Below are positions 35,237 to 43,674 of a stretch of DNA of 64,000 nt, one piece after another (positions within the stretch are counted from its first letter, which is position 1; each line of letters begins with the position of its first letter). The stretch comes from Halorientalis sp. IM1011 (GTDB taxonomy: Archaea; Halobacteriota; Halobacteria; Halobacteriales; Haloarculaceae). The stretch covers positions 496,001 to 560,000 of the forward strand of contig NZ_CP019067.1 of assembly GCF_001989615.1 (NCBI RefSeq), written 5' to 3'. Below the pieces are notes generated by a model. It was not told the DNA's origin. It was given only the letters and a program-made list of their open reading frames with translations, and made no database searches. The translations under genes and the position numbers were made by a program.

Positions 35237-35506
35237 ATGGACGAGAGACAGTTCGGGGCCGGCCTGCTCGCCGTCGGGCTCGCGACGATCGCCGCCGCCG
35301 CGGTCGAGTTCGGGGCCAAGATCCCGCGACTGACCGGCGTCGGCGTTGGTGCGGGCGCGGTCGTGGCGCTGCTCGGGCTGGCGAGCGTCCTCGGGTACGG
35401 GTTCGACCCCGACGGGAAGAACCGACTCGCGGGCGTGCTGGTGGTCTTCGGGTCGGTCGCGGCGTTCGGGTTGCTCGTGACCGGGCTGATGCACGCGATC
35501 GAGTAG
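35237..35506 (+). CDS. Small membrane protein, 89 aa
   Basis: 89 aa with three hydrophobic helices: AGLLAVGLATIAAAAVEFG, VGAGAVVALLGLASVLGYG and LVVFGSVAAFGLLVTGL. No catalytic motif and no recognised function. GACTTTTCTACC about 27 bases upstream is TATA-like, and the ATG at 35237 is the first sensible start. Confidence 0.7.
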   Translation: MDERQFGAGLLAVGLATIAAAAVEFGAKIPRLTGVGVGAGAVVALLGLASVLGYGFDPDGKNRLAGVLVVFGSVAAFGLLVTGLMHAIE

Positions 35507-35553
35507 CGGTCGGTACCGAACGGACTAAGGCGGCGGTCCTCCGACCGGGTGGT

Positions 35554-36318
35554 ATGCAGCCGCGGTTCGTCGGCCGGCTGGGACTCGCCGATATAGTGAC
35601 GGTGGCAAACGCAGGCCTCGGCTTCGCGGCCGCGGTCGCCGCCGTCGCCGACCCAGCGCTGGGCGCTCGCCTCATCCTGCTGGCCGCGGTGGCCGACGGA
35701 CTCGACGGCGTCCTCGCCCGGAAACTCGGGAGCACGCCGGTCGGCGAATTCATCGACTCGCTGGCCGACGTGGCCTCCTTCTGCGTCGCGCCCGCGATCT
35801 TCGTCTTCAGCGTCGCCAGCGCCGAGTGGGGCCTGACCCTCTCGGCCGGCGATCCGCCCGCGTTACTGGCCACTGCGCTGGTCCTCCCCGCGCTGTTCGT
35901 CGGGTCGGGGGTGGTTCGACTGGGGATGTACACCGCCTACGACATCGGGAGCGACGAGACCGAGGGCGTCCAGACGACGCTGGCGGCGACGATTCTCGCC
36001 GTCGTCTACCTCGCGGGCGTCCCCGGCGCTCGCGGCGCCACCGCGTTGCTCGCGATGACGGCCGTGTTCACGTACCTCATGGTCACGACGATTACCTACC
36101 CGGAACTGCGCGCGTCCCACGCGCTGGGGATGGGCGCGGTGCAGGCCGGAGCCATCGTCGCGCCGACCGCGTTCGGGCGGCTCTTTCCGCGGGCGTTGCT
36201 CGTGGGGGCCGTCCTCTACCTGATCGGGCCGTGGTTCTACCGGCGGTATCTCGTCGACGCGCCGGAGGACGGGGCCGACGAGGGGCCCGAGCCCGCCCCT
36301 GGCGCGGATACCGAATAG
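35554..36318 (+). CDS. pssA: Archaetidylserine synthase-type CDP-alcohol phosphatidyltransferase
   Basis: 254 aa, polytopic membrane enzyme. The CDP-alcohol phosphatidyltransferase signature is DGLDGVLARK...GEFIDSLAD with D51, G52, A55, R56, G64, D68 and D72. The surrounding sequence (VTVANAGLGF, FIDSLADVASF) matches phosphatidylserine-synthase-type members. In haloarchaea such a protein supplies archaetidylserine for lipid anchoring of archaeosortase-processed surface proteins. The ATG at 35554 has ACTAAGG about 27 bases upstream. Substrate assignment is by family resemblance. Confidence 0.82.
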   Translation: MQPRFVGRLGLADIVTVANAGLGFAAAVAAVADPALGARLILLAAVADGLDGVLARKLGSTPVGEFIDSLADVASFCVAPAIFVFSVASAEWGLTLSAGDPPALLATALVLPALFVGSGVVRLGMYTAYDIGSDETEGVQTTLAATILAVVYLAGVPGARGATALLAMTAVFTYLMVTTITYPELRASHALGMGAVQAGAIVAPTAFGRLFPRALLVGAVLYLIGPWFYRRYLVDAPEDGADEGPEPAPGADTE

Positions 36319-36353
36319 AAACGCCTTTTGTGGGGACAGACGAGTGGTCTGGT

Positions 36354-37679
36354 ATGAGCAACGGCGACGCCGGGGACGGCGCGGACGAGACCGACGCCGA
36401 AACAGAATCCGAGGCCGCGGCGGAGAACGGCGGCGGGACGACCGACGTGCCCGCTGCCGACGCGGACGCCATCGGGGAGCGACTCGACTCGATCGAGGAG
36501 GACCTCGACGCCGCCGAGACCGAGGGAGACCTCGACGACGTCGAATCCGACCTCGACGCGACCGAGGAGGCCGTCGAGGGGCTGGCCCCCGACGACGAGG
36601 ACGAGGAGGAAGACGAGGCGGTCGCCGACCTGCGGGACCGCCTCGACTCGCTCCGGAGCGATCTGGAGAGCCAGCGCGGCCCCTACGCCGAGGACGTGAC
36701 CGAGACGGTCGAATCGGCCGCTGACACCGTCGAGACCACCGAGTGGACCGAGGACGGCGAACTCGAAGTCATCCCGGCCGTCGAGGAGTTCCTCGACACC
36801 GCCGGCAGCCAGCTCGTCGAGACCTTCGAGCCCGACAGCGAGTCGATAAACGATCTGGCGGCCGAACTCCGCACGGTGAGCGAGATCGTCACAGACACCG
36901 ACCTCGACCCCGACGAGGACGAAGAGACCATCGAGACGCTTCTCGCGGCCGCCGAGGACCTCGAATCCGACCTCGAAGACGCCGAGGAGTGGGACGACCT
37001 CCTGGTTCGGGAACAACTCGCCGCACAGGGCTTTTACGACCCGCTCGACCCCGAGAACCGCAAGGACTACCCGGCCGAGTGGAACGCCATCAAGCTCCAC
37101 GAGAAGGCGTACAAGGAGGGCGACGCGGAGGCCGTCGAGATGATCCTCCTCGGGCTGGAGAAGTTCGAGTCGGACTTCATGGAGGAGAACGTCCTCGATT
37201 CGCTCGAACGGATCGCCCCGCCCGAGGCGACCGACGATCTGCTGGCGATGGCCGAGAAGCGCAACAAGCAGGCTATCCGCATCCTCGGCCGCATCGGGGC
37301 CGAGGAGGCACTCGACACCATCGAGGAGTACGTCGAGGGCGGCGACGTGGCCCTCCGGAAGACGACCTTGCGAGCGGTCGGCGCCATCGGCGCGGAGCGC
37401 TCGACGCAGGTCGTCGCCGACCAGCTGGTCGCGGACGACCCCGAGGTCCGGTCGACGGCTGCCCGCGCGCTGGGCCTGATCGGTGACACCCGGGCCATCG
37501 ATCCGCTGTCGGACGTGCTGGCCGACGACGACGCCGACGAGGTGCGGGCGAGCGCCGCGTGGGCGCTGAACGCCATCGGCACCGAGAGCGCCCGTGAGGC
37601 CGCCGCCGACTACGCCGACGACCGGTCCTACATCGTGCAGGTCGAAGCCGAGAAGGCCGTCGAGTCCACGTCGGCCTGA
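36354..37679 (+). CDS. HEAT-repeat protein with acidic coiled-coil N-terminus
   Basis: 441 aa. Residues 1-90 are almost wholly Asp/Glu/Ala (disordered or coiled), residues ~90-230 are helical and acidic, and the last ~200 residues contain HEAT repeats (AIRILGRIGAEEALDTIEEY, TLRAVGAIGAERSTQVVAD, ARALGLIGDTRAIDPLSDVL, AAWALNAIGTESAREAAADY). Such scaffolds bind other proteins. I chose the ATG at 36354; the frame is open to 35826, but that stretch is an arginine-rich shadow of pssA. No specific role can be given. Confidence 0.82.
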   Translation: MSNGDAGDGADETDAETESEAAAENGGGTTDVPAADADAIGERLDSIEEDLDAAETEGDLDDVESDLDATEEAVEGLAPDDEDEEEDEAVADLRDRLDSLRSDLESQRGPYAEDVTETVESAADTVETTEWTEDGELEVIPAVEEFLDTAGSQLVETFEPDSESINDLAAELRTVSEIVTDTDLDPDEDEETIETLLAAAEDLESDLEDAEEWDDLLVREQLAAQGFYDPLDPENRKDYPAEWNAIKLHEKAYKEGDAEAVEMILLGLEKFESDFMEENVLDSLERIAPPEATDDLLAMAEKRNKQAIRILGRIGAEEALDTIEEYVEGGDVALRKTTLRAVGAIGAERSTQVVADQLVADDPEVRSTAARALGLIGDTRAIDPLSDVLADDDADEVRASAAWALNAIGTESAREAAADYADDRSYIVQVEAEKAVESTSA

Positions 37680-37742
37680 TCCGTCGGTTCACCCCCGTTC
37701 CGCAACGCCAACGGTTTCTTTCCCGGGTCGCTATCCTCGTCC

Positions 37743-40700
37743 ATGAGTTCCGAGTCGGGAGCCAGCGGTCCGTCGTCGGGCGACCCCAGTACCGACGACC
37801 GGGCGAACTACGACTACCGGGGCGGCGACGTGGCGCGGCCGGGCCTCGTCAGCGACCTCCAGCGACTGATCGACGGCGAGGTCCGCTTCGACGAGTACAC
37901 CCGGGAGCAGTACGCGACCGACGCCTCAATCTACGCGGTGACGCCCGTCGGCGTCGTCTTCCCCACCTCGACCGCCGACGTGGCCGCCGTCGTCGAGTAC
38001 TGCGCCGACCGCGGGATTCCCGTCCTGCCCCGCGGCGCGGGGACGAGCCTCGCCGGCCAGACCGTCAACCGGGCGGTCGTCCTCGACTTCTCGAAGCACA
38101 TGGACGCTCTCCGCGAGATCGACCCGGAGAGCCGCCGCGCACGGGCACAGCCGGGGATCACACTCGGCCGCCTGAACGCCGCGCTGGCTGACGCGGATCT
38201 GAAGTTCGCCCCCGACCCGGCGTGGGGCGACAAGTCCGTACTGGGCGGGGCCATCGGCAACAACTCCACCGGCGCACACTCCCTGCAGTACGGGAAGACC
38301 GACGCCTACGTCGAGGCCTGCGAGGTCGTCCTCGCCGACGGTACCCGGACCACGTTCGAGCCAGTTCCAGTCGAGGACCTTGACAGATTGGCCGACTCCG
38401 ATGGGAATCTCGAAGACCGGATCTACGCGGCGGTCCGGGACGTGCTGAACGACGAGGCCATCGCCGACGCCTACCCCGACCTCAAGCGCAACGTCTCGGG
38501 ATACAACCTCGATTACGTGATCGAGCGCGCCCGCGAGGACGGCGTGGTCGACATGCCGGGCCTGCTCGCGGGCAGCGAGGGCACCCTCGCGGTCGTGACC
38601 GAGGCCGAAATCAGTCTGGAACCGGTCCCCGAGACGAAGGCGCTGGCACTCCTTCGGTACGACGACCTGCTCGAAGCGATGGAGGACGTGGAACCCATCC
38701 TCGACCACGACCCCGCCGCGGTCGAGGTGCTGGACGACGTGTTGCTGGATCTGGCCCGAGATACCTCCGAGTTCGGCGACCTCGTGGCCGAGATGGTCCC
38801 CGCGGGAACCGGCGCGGTCCTGCTCGTGGAGTTCTACGCCGAGAGCGACGAGGCGGGTCGGGAGAAGGTAGCCGACCTGCTCGCGGATCGATCGCCCGGG
38901 ACCGGGACGCTCGCCGATCCGACGGATGGGCGGATCGAGACAGACGCGCAAGTTCGGGCCGCGTCGGCCGACGAGGCCCACGACGAGGGCGAGCGCGAGC
39001 AGTTCTGGAAGCTCCGGAAGTCGGGGCTGCCGATCCTGCTCGGACGAACGAGCGACGCGAAACACGTCGCGTTCGTCGAGGACACCGCCGTCCCGCCGGA
39101 GAACCTGCCGGAGTTCGTCGCCGACTTCCGCGAGGTCCTCTCGGCCCACGACACCTACGCGAGTTTCTACGCCCACGCGGGCCCGGGCGTCCTGCACATC
39201 CGGCCGCTGGTGAACACCAAGACGCAGGACGGCGTGGACCGGATGGAGTCCATCGCCGACGACGTGACCGACCTCGTCGTCGAGTACGGCGGCAGCGTCT
39301 CCGGCGAACACGGCGACGGCCGCGCCCGGACCCAGTGGAACCGCAAACTGTACGGCGAGGGGGTCTGGGAGACCTTTCGAACTCTGAAGACCGCCTTCGA
39401 TCCCGACTGGCTCCTGAATCCGGGACAGGTCGTCTCCCGGCCCGACGAGCCGACGGACATGACCGAAAACCTCCGGTTCGATCCCGACTACGAGTTCGAG
39501 GCCGGGTTCGAACCCGCTCTGCAGTGGGACGAGGAGAACGGCCTGCAGGGCATGGCCGAACTCTGTCACGGCTGTGGCGGCTGTCGCGGCCACCAGGACA
39601 CGACCGGCGGCGTCATGTGTCCGACCTACCGGGCCGCCGAAGAGGAGTCGCTGTCGACGCGGGGCCGGGCGAACTCCCTCCGGCGAGCGATGTCCGGTGA
39701 ACTGCCCGACGACGAGCAGTTCTCCGAGGAGTTCGTCACCGAGGTGCTCGACCTCTGTATCGGCTGCAAGGGGTGTGCACACGACTGTCCGAGCGAGGTC
39801 GACATGGCGAAGCTGAAAGCCGAGTTGACCCACGAACACCACCAGCGCGAGGGGGCAAGCCTGCGGGACCGCCTGTTCGCCAACGTCGACACGCTGTCGG
39901 CAGTGGGGAGCGCGCTGGCCCCGCTGTCGAACCTCGCCCAGAAGGTCCCAGGCACTCGGGCCGTCGCCGAGAAGACGCTGGGCATCGCCCGCGAACGGAC
40001 GCTCCCGACCTTCCGGCGGGGGACCTTCGTGAAGTGGGACCGCCAGCGGGCCAGTGATGTCTCGGCTGAGAACGCCGAGCGACGCGTTCTCCTCCTCCCC
40101 GACACCTATACCAACTACAGCCGCCCGGAGGCAGGGAAGGCAGCCGTCGAGGTACTCGAAGCCGCGAACGTCCACGTCGAGGTCCCGACGAAACTGACCG
40201 ACAGCGGGCGCGCGGCCTTCTCGAAGGGCTTTCTGGAGAAAGCCCGCGAGACCGCCCGCGATAACGTGGCCGAACTGGCTCCACGGGTCGAGGACGGCTG
40301 GGAGATCGTGGTCGTCGAGCCCTCCGACGCGGTGATGTACCAGTCCGACTATCTGGACTTGCTGGGCGACACCGACGATTCCGCGGCCGCCGAGACCGTC
40401 GCCGAGAACGCCTACGGCGTCCTCGAATATCTCGATGTGCACAGGCTGGACGACGGCATCGCGTTCGACGCGCCCGGGGAATCCCTGACCTACCACGGCC
40501 ACTGCCACCAGAAGGCGACGGCCAAGGACCACCACGCGGTGGGCGTCCTCCGGCGGGCTGGCTACCACGTCGACCCGCTGGACTCGGGCTGTTGTGGCAT
40601 GGCCGGCTCCTTCGGCTACGAGGCCGAACACTACTCGATGAGTCGCGCTATCGGCCAGATTCTATTCGACCAGGTCCAAGACAGCGACGGCGAGCGGGTC

Positions 40701-40805
40701 GTCGCGCCCGGCGCATCCTGCCGGACGCAACTGGGCGACCGTCCCGGTGCCGACGCGGAACCGCCCCACCCGATCGAGTCGGTCGCCGCAGCCCTGTCCG
40801 ACTGA
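37743..40805 (+). CDS. FAD-linked oxidase / Fe-S dehydrogenase fusion (D-lactate dehydrogenase type)
   Basis: 1020 aa. The N-terminal FAD-binding_4 domain (LPRGAGTSLAG, GGAIGNNSTGAHS) and FAD-oxidase C domain (HAGPGVLHIRPL, SGEHGDGRAR) are of GlcD/Dld type. Two Fe-S clusters follow at ~610-690 (CHGCGGC...CPTYR; CIGCKGCAHDCP), then a cysteine-rich CCG domain with HCHQKAT and DSGCCGMAGSFGYE. The whole is a GlcD-GlcF-type fusion that oxidises a D-2-hydroxy acid such as D-lactate or glycolate and passes electrons to quinone. The exact substrate cannot be read from the sequence. Stand-alone gene. Confidence 0.85.
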   Translation: MSSESGASGPSSGDPSTDDRANYDYRGGDVARPGLVSDLQRLIDGEVRFDEYTREQYATDASIYAVTPVGVVFPTSTADVAAVVEYCADRGIPVLPRGAGTSLAGQTVNRAVVLDFSKHMDALREIDPESRRARAQPGITLGRLNAALADADLKFAPDPAWGDKSVLGGAIGNNSTGAHSLQYGKTDAYVEACEVVLADGTRTTFEPVPVEDLDRLADSDGNLEDRIYAAVRDVLNDEAIADAYPDLKRNVSGYNLDYVIERAREDGVVDMPGLLAGSEGTLAVVTEAEISLEPVPETKALALLRYDDLLEAMEDVEPILDHDPAAVEVLDDVLLDLARDTSEFGDLVAEMVPAGTGAVLLVEFYAESDEAGREKVADLLADRSPGTGTLADPTDGRIETDAQVRAASADEAHDEGEREQFWKLRKSGLPILLGRTSDAKHVAFVEDTAVPPENLPEFVADFREVLSAHDTYASFYAHAGPGVLHIRPLVNTKTQDGVDRMESIADDVTDLVVEYGGSVSGEHGDGRARTQWNRKLYGEGVWETFRTLKTAFDPDWLLNPGQVVSRPDEPTDMTENLRFDPDYEFEAGFEPALQWDEENGLQGMAELCHGCGGCRGHQDTTGGVMCPTYRAAEEESLSTRGRANSLRRAMSGELPDDEQFSEEFVTEVLDLCIGCKGCAHDCPSEVDMAKLKAELTHEHHQREGASLRDRLFANVDTLSAVGSALAPLSNLAQKVPGTRAVAEKTLGIARERTLPTFRRGTFVKWDRQRASDVSAENAERRVLLLPDTYTNYSRPEAGKAAVEVLEAANVHVEVPTKLTDSGRAAFSKGFLEKARETARDNVAELAPRVEDGWEIVVVEPSDAVMYQSDYLDLLGDTDDSAAAETVAENAYGVLEYLDVHRLDDGIAFDAPGESLTYHGHCHQKATAKDHHAVGVLRRAGYHVDPLDSGCCGMAGSFGYEAEHYSMSRAIGQILFDQVQDSDGERVVAPGASCRTQLGDRPGADAEPPHPIESVAAALSD

Positions 40806-40823
40806 TTCGATATCGCGGCCGAA

Positions 40824-40832
40824 GGTTTATCC
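40824..40832 (+). promoter_or_regulatory. TATA box of the secreted PLD-family gene
   Basis: GGTTTATCC lies ~29 bases before the GTG at 40857; it supports that GTG as the start and a leaderless transcript. Confidence 0.55.
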
Positions 40833-40856
40833 AGGAATACGAGACCACCTGCCCCC

Positions 40857-42518
40857 GTGTCTCCCCGCAGCGCCGTACTCGCCGCACTCGTCCTGTTCGC
40901 GGCCGGAATTCCGGCTCTCGCCGCGTCAGCACCGGCGACGAGCGGACCAGCTCCGCCGGCGGAGTCGACACGGCCGCCAGCGCCCGCCAACGCAACCCCA
41001 CCGACGTTCGCGGCCGTCTACCCGAATCCAGTCCCCGACGGCGATGCTGGGGAGTTCGTGGTACTCGACGCTGCTGAGCCGACCCGGCTGGGGAACTACA
41101 CGCTCTCGGACGGAGAGGACACGGTTGCGCTCCCGAACGTTACCGTCGAGGGGCGTGTCGCGCTCACGACGGCGCCGAATCTGACGCGAACCCGGACGGA
41201 CGCGGAGATCGTCGCCCTCGACCAGGGGTTAGCGCTCGCCAACACCGGTGACCGCGTCACGCTCGCACGCGGGGGCGAATCCGTCGCCGAACTGACGTAC
41301 ACGGACGCACCGGAGGGGGAACTCGCGACGCCGAACGGCGACGGGGTGGCCTGGCAGCCGGTCGGCGCGACGGAGTTTCCGGTCGTTGCCGCCACGGGCG
41401 AGTCGGCGCGTGCGTTCGTCCTCCCCGACGGCGGATCGGTCCCGGCGGAGACCCTCGCCGACGCCGAGAAACGGATCCTGCTGGCCGGGTACACGCTTAC
41501 GTCCGAACGGATCAGGGCGGAACTCGTCGCCGCCAACCGTCGTGGCGTCGAGGTTCGGGTCCTCGCGGACGGCAGTCCGGTCGGCGGGTTGACCCGGCGG
41601 TCGGCCCGGATGTTCGATTCCCTCACCGAACGCGGCATCGACGTGACCGTTCTCTCGGGTGCACCCGCTCGCTACGAGTTCCACCACGCGAAGTACGCCG
41701 TCGTCGACGACCGGGCGCTGGTGACGACGGAGAACTGGAAGGCGGCCGGCACCGGTGGTCACGCCAGCCGCGGCTGGGGTGCCGTCGTGAGCGCGGATCG
41801 GATCGTAGCGGCGCTCAATCGAACGTTCCACGCCGACGCGAGCGGGCTGGACGCCCGATCCTGGCCACAGTTCAGGGCCGGAAAGCGCTTCGAGCCGGCC
41901 GACGGACCGCCCGCGAACGAGACGTATCCGAATACCGTCGATCCGCGGCGGTTCAGTCCCGACTCAGTCGAGTTGCTCCGTGCGCCCGACAACGCGGAGC
42001 GCCGACTGGTGACCCTCCTCCGGAACGCCGACGAGAGCGTTCGGATCCAGCAGGTCTCCATCGGGAGCCGCCGACAACCGTTCCTGCGGGCGACCGTCGC
42101 GGCCGCCCGACGGGGCGTCGACGTGCAGATCCTGCTCGCCGGAGCCTGGTACGTCGAGGAGGACAATCGCGAGCTGGTGGACTGGCTAAACGACCTCGCC
42201 GCGCGTGAGGGGATTCCGCTGTCGGCCCGGGTCGCCGACCCGAACGGTCGATTCGAGAAGATTCACGCGAAGGGCGTGATCGTCGACGACGAGCAAGTAT
42301 TGGTCGGATCCTTGAACTGGAACAACCACTCCGCACGACAGAATCGCGAGGTGGCCGTCCTGCTCGAAGGCGAGGGCGTCGCCGGCTACTTCGCGGACGT
42401 GTTCCGGGCCGACTGGCAGGGCGGCGACTGGCGGTTGCCGGCCGGCGTAGTGCTGGCGGTCGCGCTGGCCGCGCTGGCGGCCGTGCTGGTCGGAAGACGC
42501 TTCGAGTTCGAGGGCTGA
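40857..42518 (+). CDS. Exported phospholipase D-family protein with lamin-tail-like domain
   Basis: 553 aa, GTG start. The signal peptide SAVLAALVLFAAGIPALAAS is followed by a ~110-residue beta domain of lamin-tail type (VYPNPVPDGDAGEFVVLDA, GNYTLSDGEDTVALP) and two PLD catalytic motifs, HHAKYAVVDD and IHAKGVIVDD, each with downstream Asn/Ser (ENWKA, GSLNWNNHS). A C-terminal TM helix (LPAGVVLAVALAALAAVLVG) anchors it outside the cell. Two intact HKD sites mean a complete active site in one chain. A nuclease or phosphodiesterase acting outside the cell is likely; the substrate is unknown. Confidence 0.82.
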   Translation: MSPRSAVLAALVLFAAGIPALAASAPATSGPAPPAESTRPPAPANATPPTFAAVYPNPVPDGDAGEFVVLDAAEPTRLGNYTLSDGEDTVALPNVTVEGRVALTTAPNLTRTRTDAEIVALDQGLALANTGDRVTLARGGESVAELTYTDAPEGELATPNGDGVAWQPVGATEFPVVAATGESARAFVLPDGGSVPAETLADAEKRILLAGYTLTSERIRAELVAANRRGVEVRVLADGSPVGGLTRRSARMFDSLTERGIDVTVLSGAPARYEFHHAKYAVVDDRALVTTENWKAAGTGGHASRGWGAVVSADRIVAALNRTFHADASGLDARSWPQFRAGKRFEPADGPPANETYPNTVDPRRFSPDSVELLRAPDNAERRLVTLLRNADESVRIQQVSIGSRRQPFLRATVAAARRGVDVQILLAGAWYVEEDNRELVDWLNDLAAREGIPLSARVADPNGRFEKIHAKGVIVDDEQVLVGSLNWNNHSARQNREVAVLLEGEGVAGYFADVFRADWQGGDWRLPAGVVLAVALAALAAVLVGRRFEFEG

Positions 42519-42564
42519 CGGGCGAGCCGAACGCGGCTCGTAAATCACTATTCGCGATAGGAAA

Positions 42565-43521
42565 TTACGGTCCGGGCGCCACGTTGGTCAACTGTCGGAG
42601 CGACTCGCGGAGATCGACGACGAGGTTGTACTTCGAGACCGCGATGGCGTGAGCCTGGGACCCCTGGGGGAGGGAGTTGAGTTCGGCTGTGGCCTGCTGT
42701 TGCTGGGCGATCAACTGCTGGTCCAGTTCGGCGAGTCGGTTCCGGAATCCAGACGACGGTGTCGACTGGGCGGGTGTCGGGTTGGTCGTTTGCTGTTGCC
42801 CTGGAGGTTGTGTCGGTTGTACGGACTGTTGTGTACGTTGTGGTTGACCACTGGTATACGACTGTGGCTGGGTCGACTCCTGCCCGCCGGGCGGCGCGGC
42901 AGACGTTTCTGGCCCTGGTCTACTGTGTCCCTGCGAGTGCTGCGGCGGTTGCCGGGGGGACTGCTGCCGAGGTTGGTGTGATGACTGTTGCGATGAATGC
43001 TGCGGAGGCTGTTGCGATGATTGCTGTGGTGACTGCTGGGAGGAATGCTGTGGAGACCGTTGCGAGGATGGCTGTGGAGGCTGTCGCGGTGGCTGCCGGG
43101 GAGCGTTTCCGCCGGTGTCGGGTTGTTGCGGTGCCGAACCCGTACTCGACGGTCCGGCCCGGGATCGGGAGACCGGCTCACCGGTCACTGGCCCGGGTGA
43201 CTCGGCCTGGTCGGTAGCCTCGGCCCCTGTGAGGCGATCCGCGAACGGCCAGTGGCCATCGACGGCGTCGTCCGCCAGGTCCGAGCGGTACTGGTCGACC
43301 AGTTCCGGATCGTGTGCGTCCGTGAGCTCCTCGAACGGGAGTTTCTCGTCGTCGTCGTCGCCCGCCATCGAGCGCCTGATGTCGGACGCGTACCCACGGG
43401 ACGAGCCGGTGAGGTCACTCACGTCCGTCGTCTTTCCCTCGGGTCCGACGGCGATCCAGGCGTTGATCAGCCGCTCCTTTTTCGATAAGTCCGCCCCACG
43501 GTCGTCGTCGCTGTCGCTCAT
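42565..43521 (-). CDS. Low-complexity Q/P/S/H-rich protein with HTH-like N-terminus
   Basis: 318 aa from the ATG at 43521. Residues ~10-60 (SKKERLINAWIAVGPEGKTT, then DVSDLTGSSRGYASDIRRSM) look like a small helix-turn-helix. Residues ~140-255 are a degenerate repeat of Gln, Pro, Ser and His, unusual in an acidic halophilic proteome. The last ~55 residues form a helical segment (RNRLAELDQQLIAQQQQAT) that could be a coiled coil. Disordered linkers of this kind are seen in archaeal surface or condensate-forming proteins. No function assigned. Confidence 0.68.
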   Translation of the reverse strand: MSDSDDDRGADLSKKERLINAWIAVGPEGKTTDVSDLTGSSRGYASDIRRSMAGDDDDEKLPFEELTDAHDPELVDQYRSDLADDAVDGHWPFADRLTGAEATDQAESPGPVTGEPVSRSRAGPSSTGSAPQQPDTGGNAPRQPPRQPPQPSSQRSPQHSSQQSPQQSSQQPPQHSSQQSSHQPRQQSPRQPPQHSQGHSRPGPETSAAPPGGQESTQPQSYTSGQPQRTQQSVQPTQPPGQQQTTNPTPAQSTPSSGFRNRLAELDQQLIAQQQQATAELNSLPQGSQAHAIAVSKYNLVVDLRESLRQLTNVAPGP

Positions 43522-43674
43522 GGCCCCCGGTTCCGTCCGGCCACGTTTCGTTATTGGTCGCGTAGTCGGCATAAGCCGACGCAAACCCGGCGGTAACTGG
43601 TGAGTGTCGGCCGACGAGAAAGAGGGAAATCGAGTAAGCGGCGCCCAATTGGATCGTCGTACCGCAAGCGCGGA

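Noticed and set aside
35826-36353. Upstream extension of the HEAT-repeat frame
   Set aside because: Arginine-rich sequence inside pssA; the acidic protein clearly begins at the ATG at 36354.
37926-40631. 901-codon open frame on the minus strand
   Set aside because: Antisense shadow of the FAD/Fe-S dehydrogenase; no domain, Val/Gly/Arg/His-rich composition unlike halophilic proteins.
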